64,000 nucleotides of DNA from Saccharomyces uvarum (GCA_947243795.1 OX365942.1:681523-745522), one strand, 5' to 3'. Shown: positions 1 through 10,032, counted from the stretch's first letter. The notes: generated from the letters alone by a model not told the origin. Numbers and translations are program-made.

Positions 1-275
1 GTGGACTCCAACAAAGGTGGGATGGCCCGGGGGAAAGTCGTGTAGTACTCATACACATCAAACGAGTGCGACGACACGGCCGGGTCGAACGCTTCCGACT
101 GCAATTGGAACGTGAATGAGAGCAGCAGGTCATTGTTGGGCAGCGGCTTCAAGAGCAGCGTTTCGTCATACGGATACCACAAGCTGTCGTTAACACCGAT
201 CTGGGGCGCCGTGTCTTGCGCAACCGCGCCTAGCAGCAACGTACCCAGTATGCAATACGCCAGCGAGCCAATCAT
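1..275 (-). CDS. GPI16: GPI transamidase subunit Gpi16 (PIG-T homologue), N-terminal part, cut by window edge
   Basis: Only the first 91 codons are present; the gene runs off the left edge on the minus strand. The ATG lies at 275-273. Residues 1-19 form a hydrophobic signal peptide, expected for a type I ER membrane protein, and are followed by YDETLLLKPLPNNDLLLSF-like sequence typical of the lumenal domain of Gpi16/PIG-T. In the family, Gpi16 is an essential part of the GPI transamidase that attaches GPI anchors to secretory proteins in the ER. The gene is divergent from PTH1, as in S. cerevisiae chromosome VIII (YHR188C-YHR189W), which supports the call. The C-terminal membrane segment is outside the window. 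Confidence 0.92.
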   Translation of the reverse strand, partial: MIGSLAYCILGTLLLGAVAQDTAPQIGVNDSLWYPYDETLLLKPLPNNDLLLSFTFQLQSEAFDPAVSSHSFDVYEYYTTFPRAIPPLLES

Positions 276-463
276 CTTTATCTTGCCTGTGCTTTGCTTG
301 TTGCTACACACCTGTTCTGCTCTTTTCTTACTTATTGGCTACTAAACTACGTGTAAGATCGCCCAGCGCAAAAAGGGCCGGCGGCTTGCGAAGAATCTCG
401 AGCTGGCTATAATAAAACAACATAATACCAGACAAGACAAGACAAGGTATCCAGACAGGGACA

Positions 464-1036
464 ATGTGCGGCAAAGGGAGACTGATACTGACAGGGATAG
501 GCAATCCAGAGCCGCAGTATGCTCGCACCCGCCACAACGTGGGACTGTACATGCTAGAGCTCATGCGTAAGCGGCTTGGCCTGCAGGACAGGGCCTACTC
601 TCCTGTACCCCACACGGGGGGCAAAGTGCACTACATAGAGGGCGAGCACTGCACGCTGCTGAAGTCGGACGGCCAGTATATGAACCTGAGTGGAGAGCAG
701 GTGTGCAAGGTTTGGGCCCGGTACGCCAAGTACCAGGCCCGTCACGTGGTTATCCACGACGAGTTGAGCGTGGCGTGTGGCAAAGTGCAGCTGAGGGCCG
801 CCAGCGCCAGCATCAGAGGTCACAACGGGCTGCGGAGCCTTGTGCAATGCAGTGGTGGCCGTGTGTCCTTTGCCAGGTTGGCCGTGGGCATCGGCAGAGA
901 CCCAGGGTCTCATTCCAGGGACCCTGCGAGTGTGTCCCGATGGGTGTTGGGGACTCTCACCCCACAAGAACAGCACACGTTGCTCACAGAGAGCGAACCT
1001 GCCGCCTGGCGTGCCCTAGCCCAGTACGTTTCATAG
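464..1036 (+). CDS. PTH1: Mitochondrial-type peptidyl-tRNA hydrolase Pth1
   Basis: A bacterial-type peptidyl-tRNA hydrolase of 190 residues, the full family length. It cleaves the ester bond of peptidyl-tRNAs that drop off ribosomes. Catalytic signatures are intact: GIGNPEPQY near residues 11-19, the general-base histidine H24 in TRHNVG, N74 in YMNLSG and D99 in HDELS. There is no strong mitochondrial presequence, although the yeast protein is reported to be mitochondrial. The coding sequence is visibly richer in G+C than ERG9 next to it. It shares a 188-bp divergent promoter with GPI16. The start is the first in-frame ATG and matches the length of the S. cerevisiae protein as I remember it. 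Confidence 0.93.
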   Translation: MCGKGRLILTGIGNPEPQYARTRHNVGLYMLELMRKRLGLQDRAYSPVPHTGGKVHYIEGEHCTLLKSDGQYMNLSGEQVCKVWARYAKYQARHVVIHDELSVACGKVQLRAASASIRGHNGLRSLVQCSGGRVSFARLAVGIGRDPGSHSRDPASVSRWVLGTLTPQEQHTLLTESEPAAWRALAQYVS

Positions 1037-1166
1037 CCCCAGCACTGCAACTGCAGCTTATGTCCTGTTTCCTCCACTTTTCTCTTTTCCACTGCCCTTT
1101 ACATCGGAAGGCGTTATCGGTTTTGGGCTTAGTGCCTAAACGAGCAGCGACCACACGACCACGGGC

Positions 1167-1174
1167 TATATAAA
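1167..1174 (+). promoter_or_regulatory. TATA box of ERG9
   Basis: TATATAAA lies about 90 bp upstream of the ERG9 ATG, a normal yeast distance. I see it directly; its use is inferred. Confidence 0.55.
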
Positions 1175-1264
1175 AGGAAAGACAGGACAGGGGCAAAGAA
1201 CAAACAGGAAGGAATAACATAAGAGGCTGGAAACAAGCACACACAGCACACGAACACACACAGT

Positions 1265-2599
1265 ATGGGGAAATTATTGCAATTGGCATCACATCCGGTC
1301 GAGTTGAAAGCAGCTTTGAAGCTGAAGTTTTGTAGAACACCGCTATTTTCCATTTATGACCAGTCCACGTCGCCATACCTCTTGCGCTGTTTTGAGCTAC
1401 TGAACCTGACTTCCAGGTCCTTCGCCGCGGTGATCAGGGAGTTGCATCCAGAACTGAGAAACGTTATCACCCTTTTCTATTTGATTTTAAGGGCCTTGGA
1501 CACCATCGAAGACGACATGTCCATTGAACACGATTTGAAAATCGACTTGTTGCGTCATTTCCACGAAAAATTGTTGTTGAACAAATGGAGTTTTAACGGC
1601 AATGCCCCCGACATGAAAGACAGAGCTGTATTGACAGACTTCGAATCGATTCTAATTGAATTCCACAAGTTGAAGCCAGAATACCAGGACGTCATCAAAG
1701 AGATCACCGACAAGATGGGTAACGGTATGGCCGACTATATTTTGGACGAAAACTACAACTTGAACGGGTTGCAAACTGTTCACGACTACGACGTCTACTG
1801 CCACTACGTTGCCGGTTTGGTCGGCGATGGTTTAACCCGTCTGATCATCATTGCCAAGTTCGCCAACAAATCCTTGTACTCCAACGAGCAACTTTTTGAA
1901 AGCATGGGTCTTTTCTTGCAAAAGACAAACATCATCAGAGATTACAACGAAGATTTGGCCGACGGCAGATCCTTCTGGCCTAAAGAAATCTGGTCTCAAT
2001 ACGTTCCTCAATTGAAGGACTTCATGAAACCTGAAAAGGAACAACTGGGTCTGGAGTGTATAAACCACCTTGTCTTGAACGCATTGGATCACGTCATTGA
2101 TGTGTTGACCTACTTGGCCAGTGTTCACGAACAGTCTACTTTCCAATTTTGTGCAATTCCACAAGTCATGGCCATCGCCACTTTGGCTTTGGTGTTCAAC
2201 AACCGTGACGTGCTGCACGGTAACGTCAAGATCCGTAAGGGTACCACATGCTACTTGATTTTGAACTCCAGAACTTTACGTGGTTGTGTCGACATCTTTG
2301 ACTATTACTTACGTGACATCAAATCCAAATTGGCCGTACAAGATCCTAACTACTTAAAATTGAACATCCAGATCTCTAAGATTGAACAATTCATGGAAGA
2401 AATGTACCAAGATAAATTACCTCCTAACGTGAAACCAAATGAAACCCCAATTTATTTGAAGGTCCAGGAAAGATCCAAGTACGATGATGAATTAGTCCCA
2501 ACTCAACAAGAAGAAGAGTACAAGTTCAACATGGTTCTGTCTATCATTGTTTCCGTTCTTCTCGGGTTTTACTATATATATACTTTACACACAGCTTAA
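1265..2599 (+). CDS. ERG9: Squalene synthase (farnesyl-diphosphate farnesyltransferase) Erg9
   Basis: This 444-residue protein has the same length as S. cerevisiae Erg9. It condenses two farnesyl diphosphates into presqualene diphosphate and reduces that to squalene with NADPH, the branch point into ergosterol synthesis. Both aspartate-rich substrate and magnesium motifs are intact: DTIEDD at residues 79-84 and DYNED at about 226-230. A C-terminal hydrophobic helix at about 423-441 is the ER anchor. Codon use changes to strongly preferred yeast codons in the second half. It is convergent with CTF8, with only 44 bp between the stop codons. The start follows a TATA box at 1167 and an A-rich leader. 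Confidence 0.97.
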   Translation: MGKLLQLASHPVELKAALKLKFCRTPLFSIYDQSTSPYLLRCFELLNLTSRSFAAVIRELHPELRNVITLFYLILRALDTIEDDMSIEHDLKIDLLRHFHEKLLLNKWSFNGNAPDMKDRAVLTDFESILIEFHKLKPEYQDVIKEITDKMGNGMADYILDENYNLNGLQTVHDYDVYCHYVAGLVGDGLTRLIIIAKFANKSLYSNEQLFESMGLFLQKTNIIRDYNEDLADGRSFWPKEIWSQYVPQLKDFMKPEKEQLGLECINHLVLNALDHVIDVLTYLASVHEQSTFQFCAIPQVMAIATLALVFNNRDVLHGNVKIRKGTTCYLILNSRTLRGCVDIFDYYLRDIKSKLAVQDPNYLKLNIQISKIEQFMEEMYQDKLPPNVKPNETPIYLKVQERSKYDDELVPTQQEEEYKFNMVLSIIVSVLLGFYYIYTLHTA

Positions 2600-2643
2600 A
2601 ACAAAGCAAATTCCAACAAACAATCCGAACAATAACTAAATAC

Positions 2644-3045
2644 TTACATAATAGGTAAAGGTCTATCTTTAAAGATAATTTTATATTTCACTACGTCCAC
2701 CAATTCGACTTTATTATCGCTTGAGCTGAAATGCATTATACCCACCGGCACGTCTAACTTCGTCACTTTCCCCAGTAAACGCTGTTTCTTACCGACAAAC
2801 AAAGTAGCTTTCTCGCCGTCAAGCTGTAGTAATCCAAACCGTATTATGTTCTGACCGTCCTGCTCGCTGAATCTTCCTTCATGGTGAGAATCTCCCTGTG
2901 TCAGCGCCGTGAAGTCCTTAGGTAATTCCAGATCACCTTGGATCTCCAGCATAGTTATCCCCAGCGGTGTTATCACAGTGGTTTGTTTCTCCTGGGACTG
3001 TGTCAGCTTCTGCCATTGAGCAGTACCTATTTTCACGCTGGGCAT
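2644..3045 (-). CDS. CTF8: Ctf8, subunit of the Ctf18 alternative clamp loader
   Basis: The protein is 133 residues if it starts at the MPSV methionine (3045), exactly the length of S. cerevisiae Ctf8. The frame is open for 22 more codons up to an ATG at 3111, but that extension is not known in the family. Ctf8 joins Ctf18 and Dcc1 to form the RFC-like complex that loads or unloads PCNA and is needed for sister-chromatid cohesion. The conserved C-terminal half contains TLFVGKKQRLLGKV and ends in FKDRPLPIM. It is among the more diverged proteins here, about 80 percent identical to S. cerevisiae by memory. It is divergent from LNP1. Confidence 0.93.
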   Translation of the reverse strand: MPSVKIGTAQWQKLTQSQEKQTTVITPLGITMLEIQGDLELPKDFTALTQGDSHHEGRFSEQDGQNIIRFGLLQLDGEKATLFVGKKQRLLGKVTKLDVPVGIMHFSSSDNKVELVDVVKYKIIFKDRPLPIM

Positions 3046-3217
3046 CCTGTAACGTCTTATTGTGTGAGCTGGTGAACTATAGTCCTTTTTGGGCTCTTTT
3101 TGATATGCCATTAATGGCTACTAAAAATTAAAGTAAGGAAAAAAGTGAAAAGTAAGATGTTTACGTTTGATGTATAAACAAATACGCAAAGACAAAAAGC
3201 AAAAGCATCAGCCAACA

Positions 3218-4063
3218 ATGTTCAGCGCAGTAGGTAATTGGATCCGAGGATCCCATAAGGACAAGGATTTCGTGACGAAGTACACGGCAGATCTCTCACA
3301 AATAACTTCACGAATCCATCAATTAGACGCTGCACTGAAAAAAAGCCAAACGATCTTGGGTCAATGGCAATCCAATCTGACCTTCTACGGCGCCGCTTTC
3401 ACGGCCTTGGCCGTGAGCTACACGTATTGGGAGTACCGTGGCTACTGGCCATACCTTGTGGTGACCTTGTTTCTGTGCCTAAGTTCGCTGATCCTGGTGA
3501 AATGGACGTTAACCAAACTCTATGCATTATACAACAACAACAGATTGCGCAAGCTGAGCAAACTACGTGCCGTCCATCAAAAGAAGCTGGAAAAGTTGAA
3601 AGAAGAGACCCATTACAACGCTACGAGCTCGATTATCCAACGGTTTTCATCGGGGGACGACCAGAATGATGATGCCATGGTTTTCCTGGATGACGAGTTG
3701 AACGCTAAATACCAAGAACTAAACAACCTGAAAACGGAATTGGAAAAATTCAAGAAACAAAGCCATGTGGAAGGCTTGAAAAAGGAGGACAGCGATGCCT
3801 GGTTTGACAAAATCATCGGGCTGATAGCAGGTGGTAACGAACTGAGCTCAACAAACTCACTATCTCCCTTCAAAAAGATCGTATGCCCCGAATGCCATTG
3901 GAAGTCGAGTTGCTACAGGTTGGCTGACAGGCCGATTCTCTTTGTATGCCCTCAATGCAACCACAGGGTAGACGAGGAAAAGGAAAGACAGGCTGCCATC
4001 GAAGCCAAGCAAGCTGCACAGCTTGCGGCCCCAGAGAAGGAAAAAGAAAGTGATTTGCATTAG
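3218..4063 (+). CDS. LNP1: Lunapark-family ER network protein Lnp1
   Basis: 281 residues from the MFSAVG methionine; an in-frame ATG at 3167 would add 17 basic residues not known from the S. cerevisiae protein. Two closely spaced membrane hairpin segments lie at about 54-70 and 78-95. A coiled coil follows at about 105-200. A C-terminal zinc ribbon has CPEC at 223-226 and CPQC at 244-247, separated by an aromatic-rich linker, which is the hallmark of lunapark. The family stabilises three-way junctions of the tubular ER and works with Sey1 and reticulons. It is convergent with EGD2, with a gap of about 40 bp. Confidence 0.95.
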   Translation: MFSAVGNWIRGSHKDKDFVTKYTADLSQITSRIHQLDAALKKSQTILGQWQSNLTFYGAAFTALAVSYTYWEYRGYWPYLVVTLFLCLSSLILVKWTLTKLYALYNNNRLRKLSKLRAVHQKKLEKLKEETHYNATSSIIQRFSSGDDQNDDAMVFLDDELNAKYQELNNLKTELEKFKKQSHVEGLKKEDSDAWFDKIIGLIAGGNELSSTNSLSPFKKIVCPECHWKSSCYRLADRPILFVCPQCNHRVDEEKERQAAIEAKQAAQLAAPEKEKESDLH

Positions 4064-4105
4064 AATAACTACGTACCCCTAGATAATTTATATATATATC
4101 AATCA

Positions 4106-4627
4106 TTATTTAGACAAAGACATGATAGCGTTGACTAAATCACCGTTGTGGGCTTTCAAAGCCTTGATGGCTTCATTCTGGGAGACGTTAGTTTGTTGAA
4201 CAACCAATTCGATATCGTCCTTGTTCAAGTCACCGGCATCGACCTCACCTGCGTCTTCTTCTTCCAAAGCGGCGTTGACACTGCCCTCAGCAGCGGCTTG
4301 CATGTCAGCTTGGATGTCTTCTGGAGACTTGGTAGCAACATCTTCGTTGGATGGCATGATACCGCTAGCTTGAGCTTGTTGTTGGGCAGCAGCTAGCTTT
4401 TGGGTGAAGTTGTCGACCTTGGCTTCACCGAAGACGACGTAGTTACCACCGACGGATCTGAAGACCTCTGGCTTTTCGATAGCATAGATTTGGTTGTCCT
4501 TCTTTCTGAAAGTGACTCTGATGATACCTGGGATTTGCTTCAAACCCAATTTGCCGATCAATTCTCTGGCTTTCTTTTCGTTCTTGTTCAAGACGGTAAC
4601 GTTGGCGTTTTCTGGAATAACAGACAT
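4106..4627 (-). CDS. EGD2: Nascent polypeptide-associated complex alpha subunit Egd2
   Basis: 173 residues from the MSVIPENANVTVLNK methionine at 4627. The frame stays open for 16 more codons (ATG at 4675), but the family length of about 174 favours the inner start. The NAC domain (about residues 12-80, with FRKKDNQIYAIEKPEVF) heterodimerises with Egd1, and a C-terminal UBA domain (about 136-173) ends in AIMSLSK. NAC binds nascent chains at the ribosome exit tunnel. Codon use is strongly biased, as expected for an abundant protein. The acidic linker EEEDAGEVDAGD differs in length from S. cerevisiae. Confidence 0.96.
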   Translation of the reverse strand: MSVIPENANVTVLNKNEKKARELIGKLGLKQIPGIIRVTFRKKDNQIYAIEKPEVFRSVGGNYVVFGEAKVDNFTQKLAAAQQQAQASGIMPSNEDVATKSPEDIQADMQAAAEGSVNAALEEEDAGEVDAGDLNKDDIELVVQQTNVSQNEAIKALKAHNGDLVNAIMSLSK

Positions 4628-5051
4628 TATCAATTGAGTGTGTGAGTGTGTGAGTGCTTGTGTGGCTGTTTTCAAAAGGGGGCTTCTACCTTAGTTCTTT
4701 CTCAGAGTTCCTTCCTTCTTCTTTCAACTTTTGCTTTTTTTTTCTTTCAGCGACGAAAATTTTTCAAAAAACAGAAGCCCTAACCAGAAGGCATCAAAGC
4801 CTAACATCCATGAGACCACCCATAACTTAAACCTATGATTTTGAGACATGACCCTATTAAGGTTAGTCGACAAGCCCTTATAGATGGTAGGGTTTGGGCC
4901 GATGAGATTTTATTGCCGTTTTTCTCTTACCTTAATGGATATTTGAGCTATTACTGGGCAGGCCAGGGCAGGGCTCACAGAGAAAGTAGCTCGTAGGCAC
5001 ACCTTGTTTCGGCACACGTAAGTTAAGGTGACCAAGCTAACACTTCGTTAC
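4628..5051. other. Divergent promoter region between EGD2 and MDM31
   Basis: 424 bp without a gene. It includes a T-rich tract near 4730-4750 and an AAAATTTTTC element near 4756, similar to the RRPE motif of growth-regulated genes. I see no RNA gene. Confidence 0.6.
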
Positions 5052-6809
5052 ATGTCGCTTTTTGCCAGACCTTTTCTTAGGAAGTACCGGCCGTTTGCTG
5101 TATCAAGATATGTGTACTGGGCGAGAAGTCCCGTTCTTCGAAGAAACCTGGGGGTCCCGCCAGCAACAGTAACAAGAACCTCGTCATTGATATTGCTGGC
5201 ACCGTCGGTAAGGGCATACTCCAATGAGCCGGAACATGGACGGGGGCCCTCTCCGGAGGCCAAACGCAACTTGAAATATATCACCGAGAGGGATTCGCTG
5301 CTAGTGCAGACCAATAACATCTTCACCAAATTGAAGATCAACATACGATGGTTCTTGAAAAAATCCACGCGTCCCTTCAATTCAGACGATATAAGCGCGT
5401 TCATCTCGTGGATTCTCGTGAGCAACATCTTCATTTTCATCTTTTGGACGACCACATTCGTGTCCTTGATTCTGTACTTGGTCAATACCGTGTTTGCGCA
5501 GGAATACCTCGCGAGCAAGATCGGTAAGTTCATCACCAAAAATGACTCACTGTCGATTGTGTTTGAGACTGCCATTGTTCCCGACTGGTCGTCTGGGAAG
5601 ATCAGCTTCCAAAAGGTCTTCGTCTCCAGAAGGCCCAAGGTCTCACATGGGTTTACCAAGGGTTCGCAGCAGGACGCCTTGCAAAGAGCGAAACTGGCCC
5701 TTAGCGAAAGAATTCTAGTCAACCAGCAGGACTTCGATAACGGGAACTACACGCAGTTTGACCTGACCATCGACCAGGTGGACATGTCGCTGAATTTCAG
5801 GAAATGGATCAACGGGAAGGGCATCCTAGATGAAGTGACCATCAACGGGCTTCGGGGCGTTATAGACAGAACACACGTGACGTGGAAGAAAGACGACGAC
5901 CCAAAGAACTATCTGAACGTCTATCAGCCAGGTGATTTCGAAATCTCAAAGTTCACGATGAACGACGTCCTTTGCACGCTGTACCAGCCAAACGGGTTCC
6001 GGCCGTTCCAAGTAAGCATATTCAACTGCGATCTGCCGCAGTTGAGGAAACATTGGCTGTTCTACGACATCCTAAACGCCAACAATATCAACGGGACCTA
6101 CGATAATTCCATGTTCACCATTCACAAAAAGTTCAGGACCGATGACCAAAATCAGGACTCGGCGTCGCTGTGGAAGCAAATGACAAGGTTCAGGGTGGAC
6201 AACCTGGACATCGACCATCTGAATGCCGGCATCGAAGGGCCCTTTGGATGGATCAGCGAGGGCCGGGTCAACATGATTGGCGACGTTCTTTTGCCCGATG
6301 AAGATGCAGCTTCAGATTCGTTGCAGTTAACTGAAATCCTCACAGAGATCGGCGACCGCCTGATTAGGGAAGCCAAAAGATACACTTCGTCCTTCCCCCT
6401 GGTTCGGCCAGGATTCTCCCGCACGGTCGAAGAAATTGACCCCATCGACTACTTCATTATGGACTTCTCCCTAAGGCTTTACAACGTCAAGGCCGAGGTG
6501 CCCCTCTTCACTTCGGGACTGACGTATATTAATAGCGCATTGATCCGGCCTATTGTCGGGTACATCAATTCTCACAGAACCTACATTCCCATCAAGTGCC
6601 GGATCGTGAAGAAGAAATCCGACTTTGAAGGCTCATGGACCATCTACGATTCCTACTTGATGCGAGATCTGAGCGCAGAGGTGTACGACGCCTTTGCTCA
6701 CTACGCCGCTGACGATGAAAAGAGGTCTTTGCGCTTGAGAAGGGTCGGCTTTTGGTCGCTGCAACTCGTGCTGCAAGTGATCCTAATGAGTCTCGGTGCG
6801 ATCGCATGA
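5052..6809 (+). CDS. MDM31: Mitochondrial inner-membrane protein Mdm31
   Basis: 585 residues from the MSLFARPFLRKYR methionine; an in-frame ATG at 5028 would add eight residues. The start gives a basic, Arg- and Ser-rich mitochondrial presequence. A strongly hydrophobic segment lies at about 116-145, and a second one forms the extreme C-terminus (about 565-585), consistent with an inner-membrane protein whose large domain faces the intermembrane space. Mdm31 and its paralogue Mdm32 are needed for normal mitochondrial shape, mtDNA nucleoid distribution and phospholipid homeostasis. The gene keeps its chromosome VIII position between EGD2 and NVJ1. Confidence 0.93.
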   Translation: MSLFARPFLRKYRPFAVSRYVYWARSPVLRRNLGVPPATVTRTSSLILLAPSVRAYSNEPEHGRGPSPEAKRNLKYITERDSLLVQTNNIFTKLKINIRWFLKKSTRPFNSDDISAFISWILVSNIFIFIFWTTTFVSLILYLVNTVFAQEYLASKIGKFITKNDSLSIVFETAIVPDWSSGKISFQKVFVSRRPKVSHGFTKGSQQDALQRAKLALSERILVNQQDFDNGNYTQFDLTIDQVDMSLNFRKWINGKGILDEVTINGLRGVIDRTHVTWKKDDDPKNYLNVYQPGDFEISKFTMNDVLCTLYQPNGFRPFQVSIFNCDLPQLRKHWLFYDILNANNINGTYDNSMFTIHKKFRTDDQNQDSASLWKQMTRFRVDNLDIDHLNAGIEGPFGWISEGRVNMIGDVLLPDEDAASDSLQLTEILTEIGDRLIREAKRYTSSFPLVRPGFSRTVEEIDPIDYFIMDFSLRLYNVKAEVPLFTSGLTYINSALIRPIVGYINSHRTYIPIKCRIVKKKSDFEGSWTIYDSYLMRDLSAEVYDAFAHYAADDEKRSLRLRRVGFWSLQLVLQVILMSLGAIA

Positions 6810-7033
6810 TGCATCCTTGCTCTTCTAGCTCTTCTGTATATATATACCTCTACATAGCATCGTCCTCCTTACTAGTTCATGAAATTTGTGACGCAATTTT
6901 TAACTTTCCTTCTATACTGTTCGGAATATCATATTGAAAAAAAGACAAAAAATTACAGACCCCCTTATGAGAGAAGGGAAAGGGAAGGGACGAAACAGAA
7001 CCAAACAAGAACAACTAAACTAGCGTTGGGTGC

Positions 7034-7059
7034 GTGTGTGTGTGTGTGTGTGTGTGTGT
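7034..7059 (+). repeat. (GT)13 microsatellite in the NVJ1 upstream region
   Basis: A perfect dinucleotide run of 26 nt ends 47 bp before the NVJ1 ATG, so it may be transcribed in the 5' leader. Such runs vary in length between strains. Confidence 0.9.
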
Positions 7060-7106
7060 ACATAGTATCAAAGGACCTTAAAACATAACTGTATTATATA
7101 ATAATC

Positions 7107-8081
7107 ATGACACGTCCTCCAGTGATGCGAGGAGCATTTTCGTTAGGCCTTTCTGTAGCAGTTTTGAAAGGTGTTAAAAAGACAGTTCGTAAACATTTGG
7201 AAAGGCAAGGGTGGCTAGAGCCTCGTAAAGTAGACTATGAATTAATATTTACCATAGACAGGTTGAAAACCCTGGTAGATGAGAAGCATGATTCTGTCCT
7301 AGCAATCGGGCAGCACGATACCGGTGAATTAAGCTGGCGGAAAGTGTTCAATTTCATCTCAAGACAATCAAGCGAACTGGATACGCGAATATATGTCCTT
7401 ATATTGCTGCTATGCCTTGTAGTTCCTATTGCCTGGACTGTACTCGACGGCGATCAAGATAGCTCGCTGGACGAAAACGACGATTATGACAATCTTAACG
7501 AGGACGCAAGAAGACTGAAACACTATGGTGACGGTGAAAGAGCAGTGTTGCAATTCGGTAAAAATAGATCCGAACCCATCATACTGAGCTATAAAGATAT
7601 GGACGTTCCAGAAGGGGAACGTGAGTTTACCGCCAAGAGAAACCATAACAGCAGGAGCTTGACAAGCAGGAGCGAGAACGCATTAGATAGGATGAACGAT
7701 GAGAACACGCTTAGTGACCAACCTGAGGAGCAGGTGGAAGCCGACATAGGATGCGATGAGAGCAAATTAGGGGAAGAAACAAATAGTAACGATATTGACG
7801 ACATGAAAAAGGACCGCTGTTCCAGTCCAGAAGCAGAATCGCACGACGAATTCAACGAAGACAACTCAACAGAGCCGGAGTTCCTCTCGCGGGACACCAA
7901 AACGACATCTTCCCTTAAATCAAGCACATCGTTTCCGTTATCATTCAAGGGCTCAATGGACCTCAGATCCATAAATCAACCCTCATCGGTATTACATATA
8001 CAGGTATCCCCCACAAAATCCACCAACTTGGATGCCCAAGTAAACACTGAACAGGCATATTCTCAACCGTTTAGGTACTAA
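7107..8081 (+). CDS. NVJ1: Nucleus-vacuole junction protein Nvj1
   Basis: 324 residues, against 321 in S. cerevisiae. A short lumenal N-terminus with a hydrophobic patch (residues 10-20) precedes the transmembrane helix at about 95-113 (IYVLILLLCLVVPIAWTVL). The long, acidic, Ser-rich cytosolic tail follows. Nvj1 sits in the outer nuclear membrane and binds vacuolar Vac8 through its C-terminal tail, forming the contact site used for piecemeal microautophagy. It also recruits Tsc13 and Osh1. The C-terminal 60 residues (from SLKSSTSFPLSFKGSMDL to AYSQPFRY) are much better conserved than the middle, consistent with the Vac8-binding role. A GT microsatellite precedes the gene. Confidence 0.93.
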   Translation: MTRPPVMRGAFSLGLSVAVLKGVKKTVRKHLERQGWLEPRKVDYELIFTIDRLKTLVDEKHDSVLAIGQHDTGELSWRKVFNFISRQSSELDTRIYVLILLLCLVVPIAWTVLDGDQDSSLDENDDYDNLNEDARRLKHYGDGERAVLQFGKNRSEPIILSYKDMDVPEGEREFTAKRNHNSRSLTSRSENALDRMNDENTLSDQPEEQVEADIGCDESKLGEETNSNDIDDMKKDRCSSPEAESHDEFNEDNSTEPEFLSRDTKTTSSLKSSTSFPLSFKGSMDLRSINQPSSVLHIQVSPTKSTNLDAQVNTEQAYSQPFRY

Positions 8082-8170
8082 TCTACTTACTATCTTTCTG
8101 CCATTTGGTTATTGTTGTCATCTACAACGAGCTACGAAAAAAATTTTTTCCTATGGTGAAAAGAAATAAC

Positions 8171-8199
8171 TGAAAAATTTTGAAAAATTTAACGATGAG
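8171..8199 (+). promoter_or_regulatory. RRPE and PAC elements of UTP9
   Basis: TGAAAAATTTT (8171-8181) is an RRPE-type element (Stb3 site), and CGATGAG (8193-8199) is the PAC core (Dot6/Tod6 site). They lie 106-134 bp upstream of the UTP9 start. This pair is the standard promoter signature of yeast ribosome-biogenesis genes. Confidence 0.75.
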
Positions 8200-8304
8200 A
8201 TGGAGTTTGCAAATAAGTATATACTGAACAAAGTACATATTAGTTTTCCAGCACAATAGACAACGCCCAGCAAAGCCTAATATATATACGTATTGCATTG
8301 TGTG

Positions 8305-10032
8305 ATGGGCTCTTCTTTTGATATGGTGGCGAGTTTCTCGCATGACTCCACACGTTTTGCATTCCAGGCAAGTGTTGCACAAAAGAATAACGTGGATATT
8401 TATCCCCTTGATGAGACTAAGGATTACGTGGTGAACAGCTCCTTAGTGAACCATATTGATTATGAAACAAATGACATGAAAGTTTCTGACGTGGTCTTCT
8501 TTGGATGGTGCAGTGACTTGGTGGATACGCAATCATTGAACATCAAGAGAAAATTAGATGAAGACGAAGAGAGTACTGAATCCACAGGACAAAGATACGA
8601 AAACTTTTTTGTGAATGGATTCCCTGATGGCAAAGTCGTTGTTTATTCTTCCAATGGTAAAGACATTGTTAACATCATCAAAAGCAAGAAGGAAATTTTG
8701 GGTGCAGACACAGATGAATCTAATATTTGGATTTTGGACAGTGATAAAGTAGTCAAGAAACTACAATACAACAACTCCAAACCAATCAAGACTTTCACTC
8801 TGGTTGATGGTAAGGAAGATGACATAATTCATTTCCAAATCTTACATCAAAATGGTACCTTAGTAGTATGCGTTATCACTGAACAAATGGTTTATATTGT
8901 TGACCCAACAAAGAGAAGACCCTCTACGAAATACAAGTTTGAAGTCTTAGGCGCTGTGACATGCGAAATTTCCTCGGATGGTAAATATTTGGTAATTGCG
9001 GATAAAGAAAAACTAGCTGCTTATGATTTGAGCGGTGATTCAAAACCTGCTCAAGCATGGTCTGTTCAAGTGAAGAAATTGAGAATTTTCGGTGACTTGA
9101 TAATGGCTTTAACCACTGACGGCAAGATGCATTTTTTCAAAATTAGTGAGGCCGATAAGATTTGCTCTATAAATGTCAACGAAGACTTAGAAATTATTGA
9201 TTTTACACCCATAAGCAAAACCCAAAAAATTTTAATCTCTTGGTTGAATGTCAATGAACCTAACTTTGAATCAATTTCCTTGAATGAAATCACCACTAAG
9301 AAAACTATTACCATCAATGAAGGAAAAGAAACCAAGCTCGATGAGTCAGACGTAAAACAACCAGAAGAAGAGAAAATTGAGCCTGAAGCACAAGACGATA
9401 AGGCGAAAACCGAGACCAAAATAAATAGGAAAGTTAGTAAATCAGAACAAGCAGAAATTTCCAATATTCTTTTATCTCATCTAGAGTCTAACTCAACAGA
9501 ATTATTAGACGATTTGACTTCCGAAAGTTGGACGGAATCTGAAATCAAAAAGTTCATTGTTACAAAGATCAATTCAATGGACCATTTGAGCAGAATATTT
9601 TCAACAGTATCAGAGCCAATAACACAAAATCCATGGAATGAGCAACGTCTGCTTCCGTTGTGGCTTAAATGGTTACTGACTTTGAAAAGTGGAGAACTGA
9701 ATTCCATAAGTGACAAGCATACAAAGAAGAACCATAAACATTTAAAATCAGCATTAAGATCTTCAGAGGAAATTTTACCTGTTTTACTTGGAATACAAGG
9801 TAGACTAGAAATGTTAAGGAGGCAAGCAAAACTAAGAGAAGACCTTGCACAATTGACCATGCAAAACCAAGACGGCGAAGATGAAGAAATAGAAGTTATA
9901 GAGCATTCAAACGTAATTAATAATCCTTTGCAGGATCAAACATCATCTGTTAAAAAGCCTGAACAAGACTCAATCGTTTATGCCAACGGAGAGAGTGACG
10001 AATTTGTCGATGCATCGGAATATAGAGATTGA
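8305..10032 (+). CDS. UTP9: U3 snoRNP / UtpA complex protein Utp9
   Basis: 575 residues from the MGSSFDMVASFSHDS methionine; an ATG at 8293 adds four residues and is less likely. The N-terminal two thirds is a beta-propeller-like region with weak WD repeats. A Glu/Lys-rich linker sits near residues 340-380, and the C-terminal part (about 385-510) is the helical Utp12-type domain, followed by an acidic tail. Utp9 belongs to the UtpA (t-Utp) subcomplex that binds the 5' external spacer of pre-rRNA first and supports 18S maturation and rDNA transcription. PAC and RRPE promoter elements upstream fit co-regulation with other nucleolar genes. Confidence 0.95.
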   Translation: MGSSFDMVASFSHDSTRFAFQASVAQKNNVDIYPLDETKDYVVNSSLVNHIDYETNDMKVSDVVFFGWCSDLVDTQSLNIKRKLDEDEESTESTGQRYENFFVNGFPDGKVVVYSSNGKDIVNIIKSKKEILGADTDESNIWILDSDKVVKKLQYNNSKPIKTFTLVDGKEDDIIHFQILHQNGTLVVCVITEQMVYIVDPTKRRPSTKYKFEVLGAVTCEISSDGKYLVIADKEKLAAYDLSGDSKPAQAWSVQVKKLRIFGDLIMALTTDGKMHFFKISEADKICSINVNEDLEIIDFTPISKTQKILISWLNVNEPNFESISLNEITTKKTITINEGKETKLDESDVKQPEEEKIEPEAQDDKAKTETKINRKVSKSEQAEISNILLSHLESNSTELLDDLTSESWTESEIKKFIVTKINSMDHLSRIFSTVSEPITQNPWNEQRLLPLWLKWLLTLKSGELNSISDKHTKKNHKHLKSALRSSEEILPVLLGIQGRLEMLRRQAKLREDLAQLTMQNQDGEDEEIEVIEHSNVINNPLQDQTSSVKKPEQDSIVYANGESDEFVDASEYRD

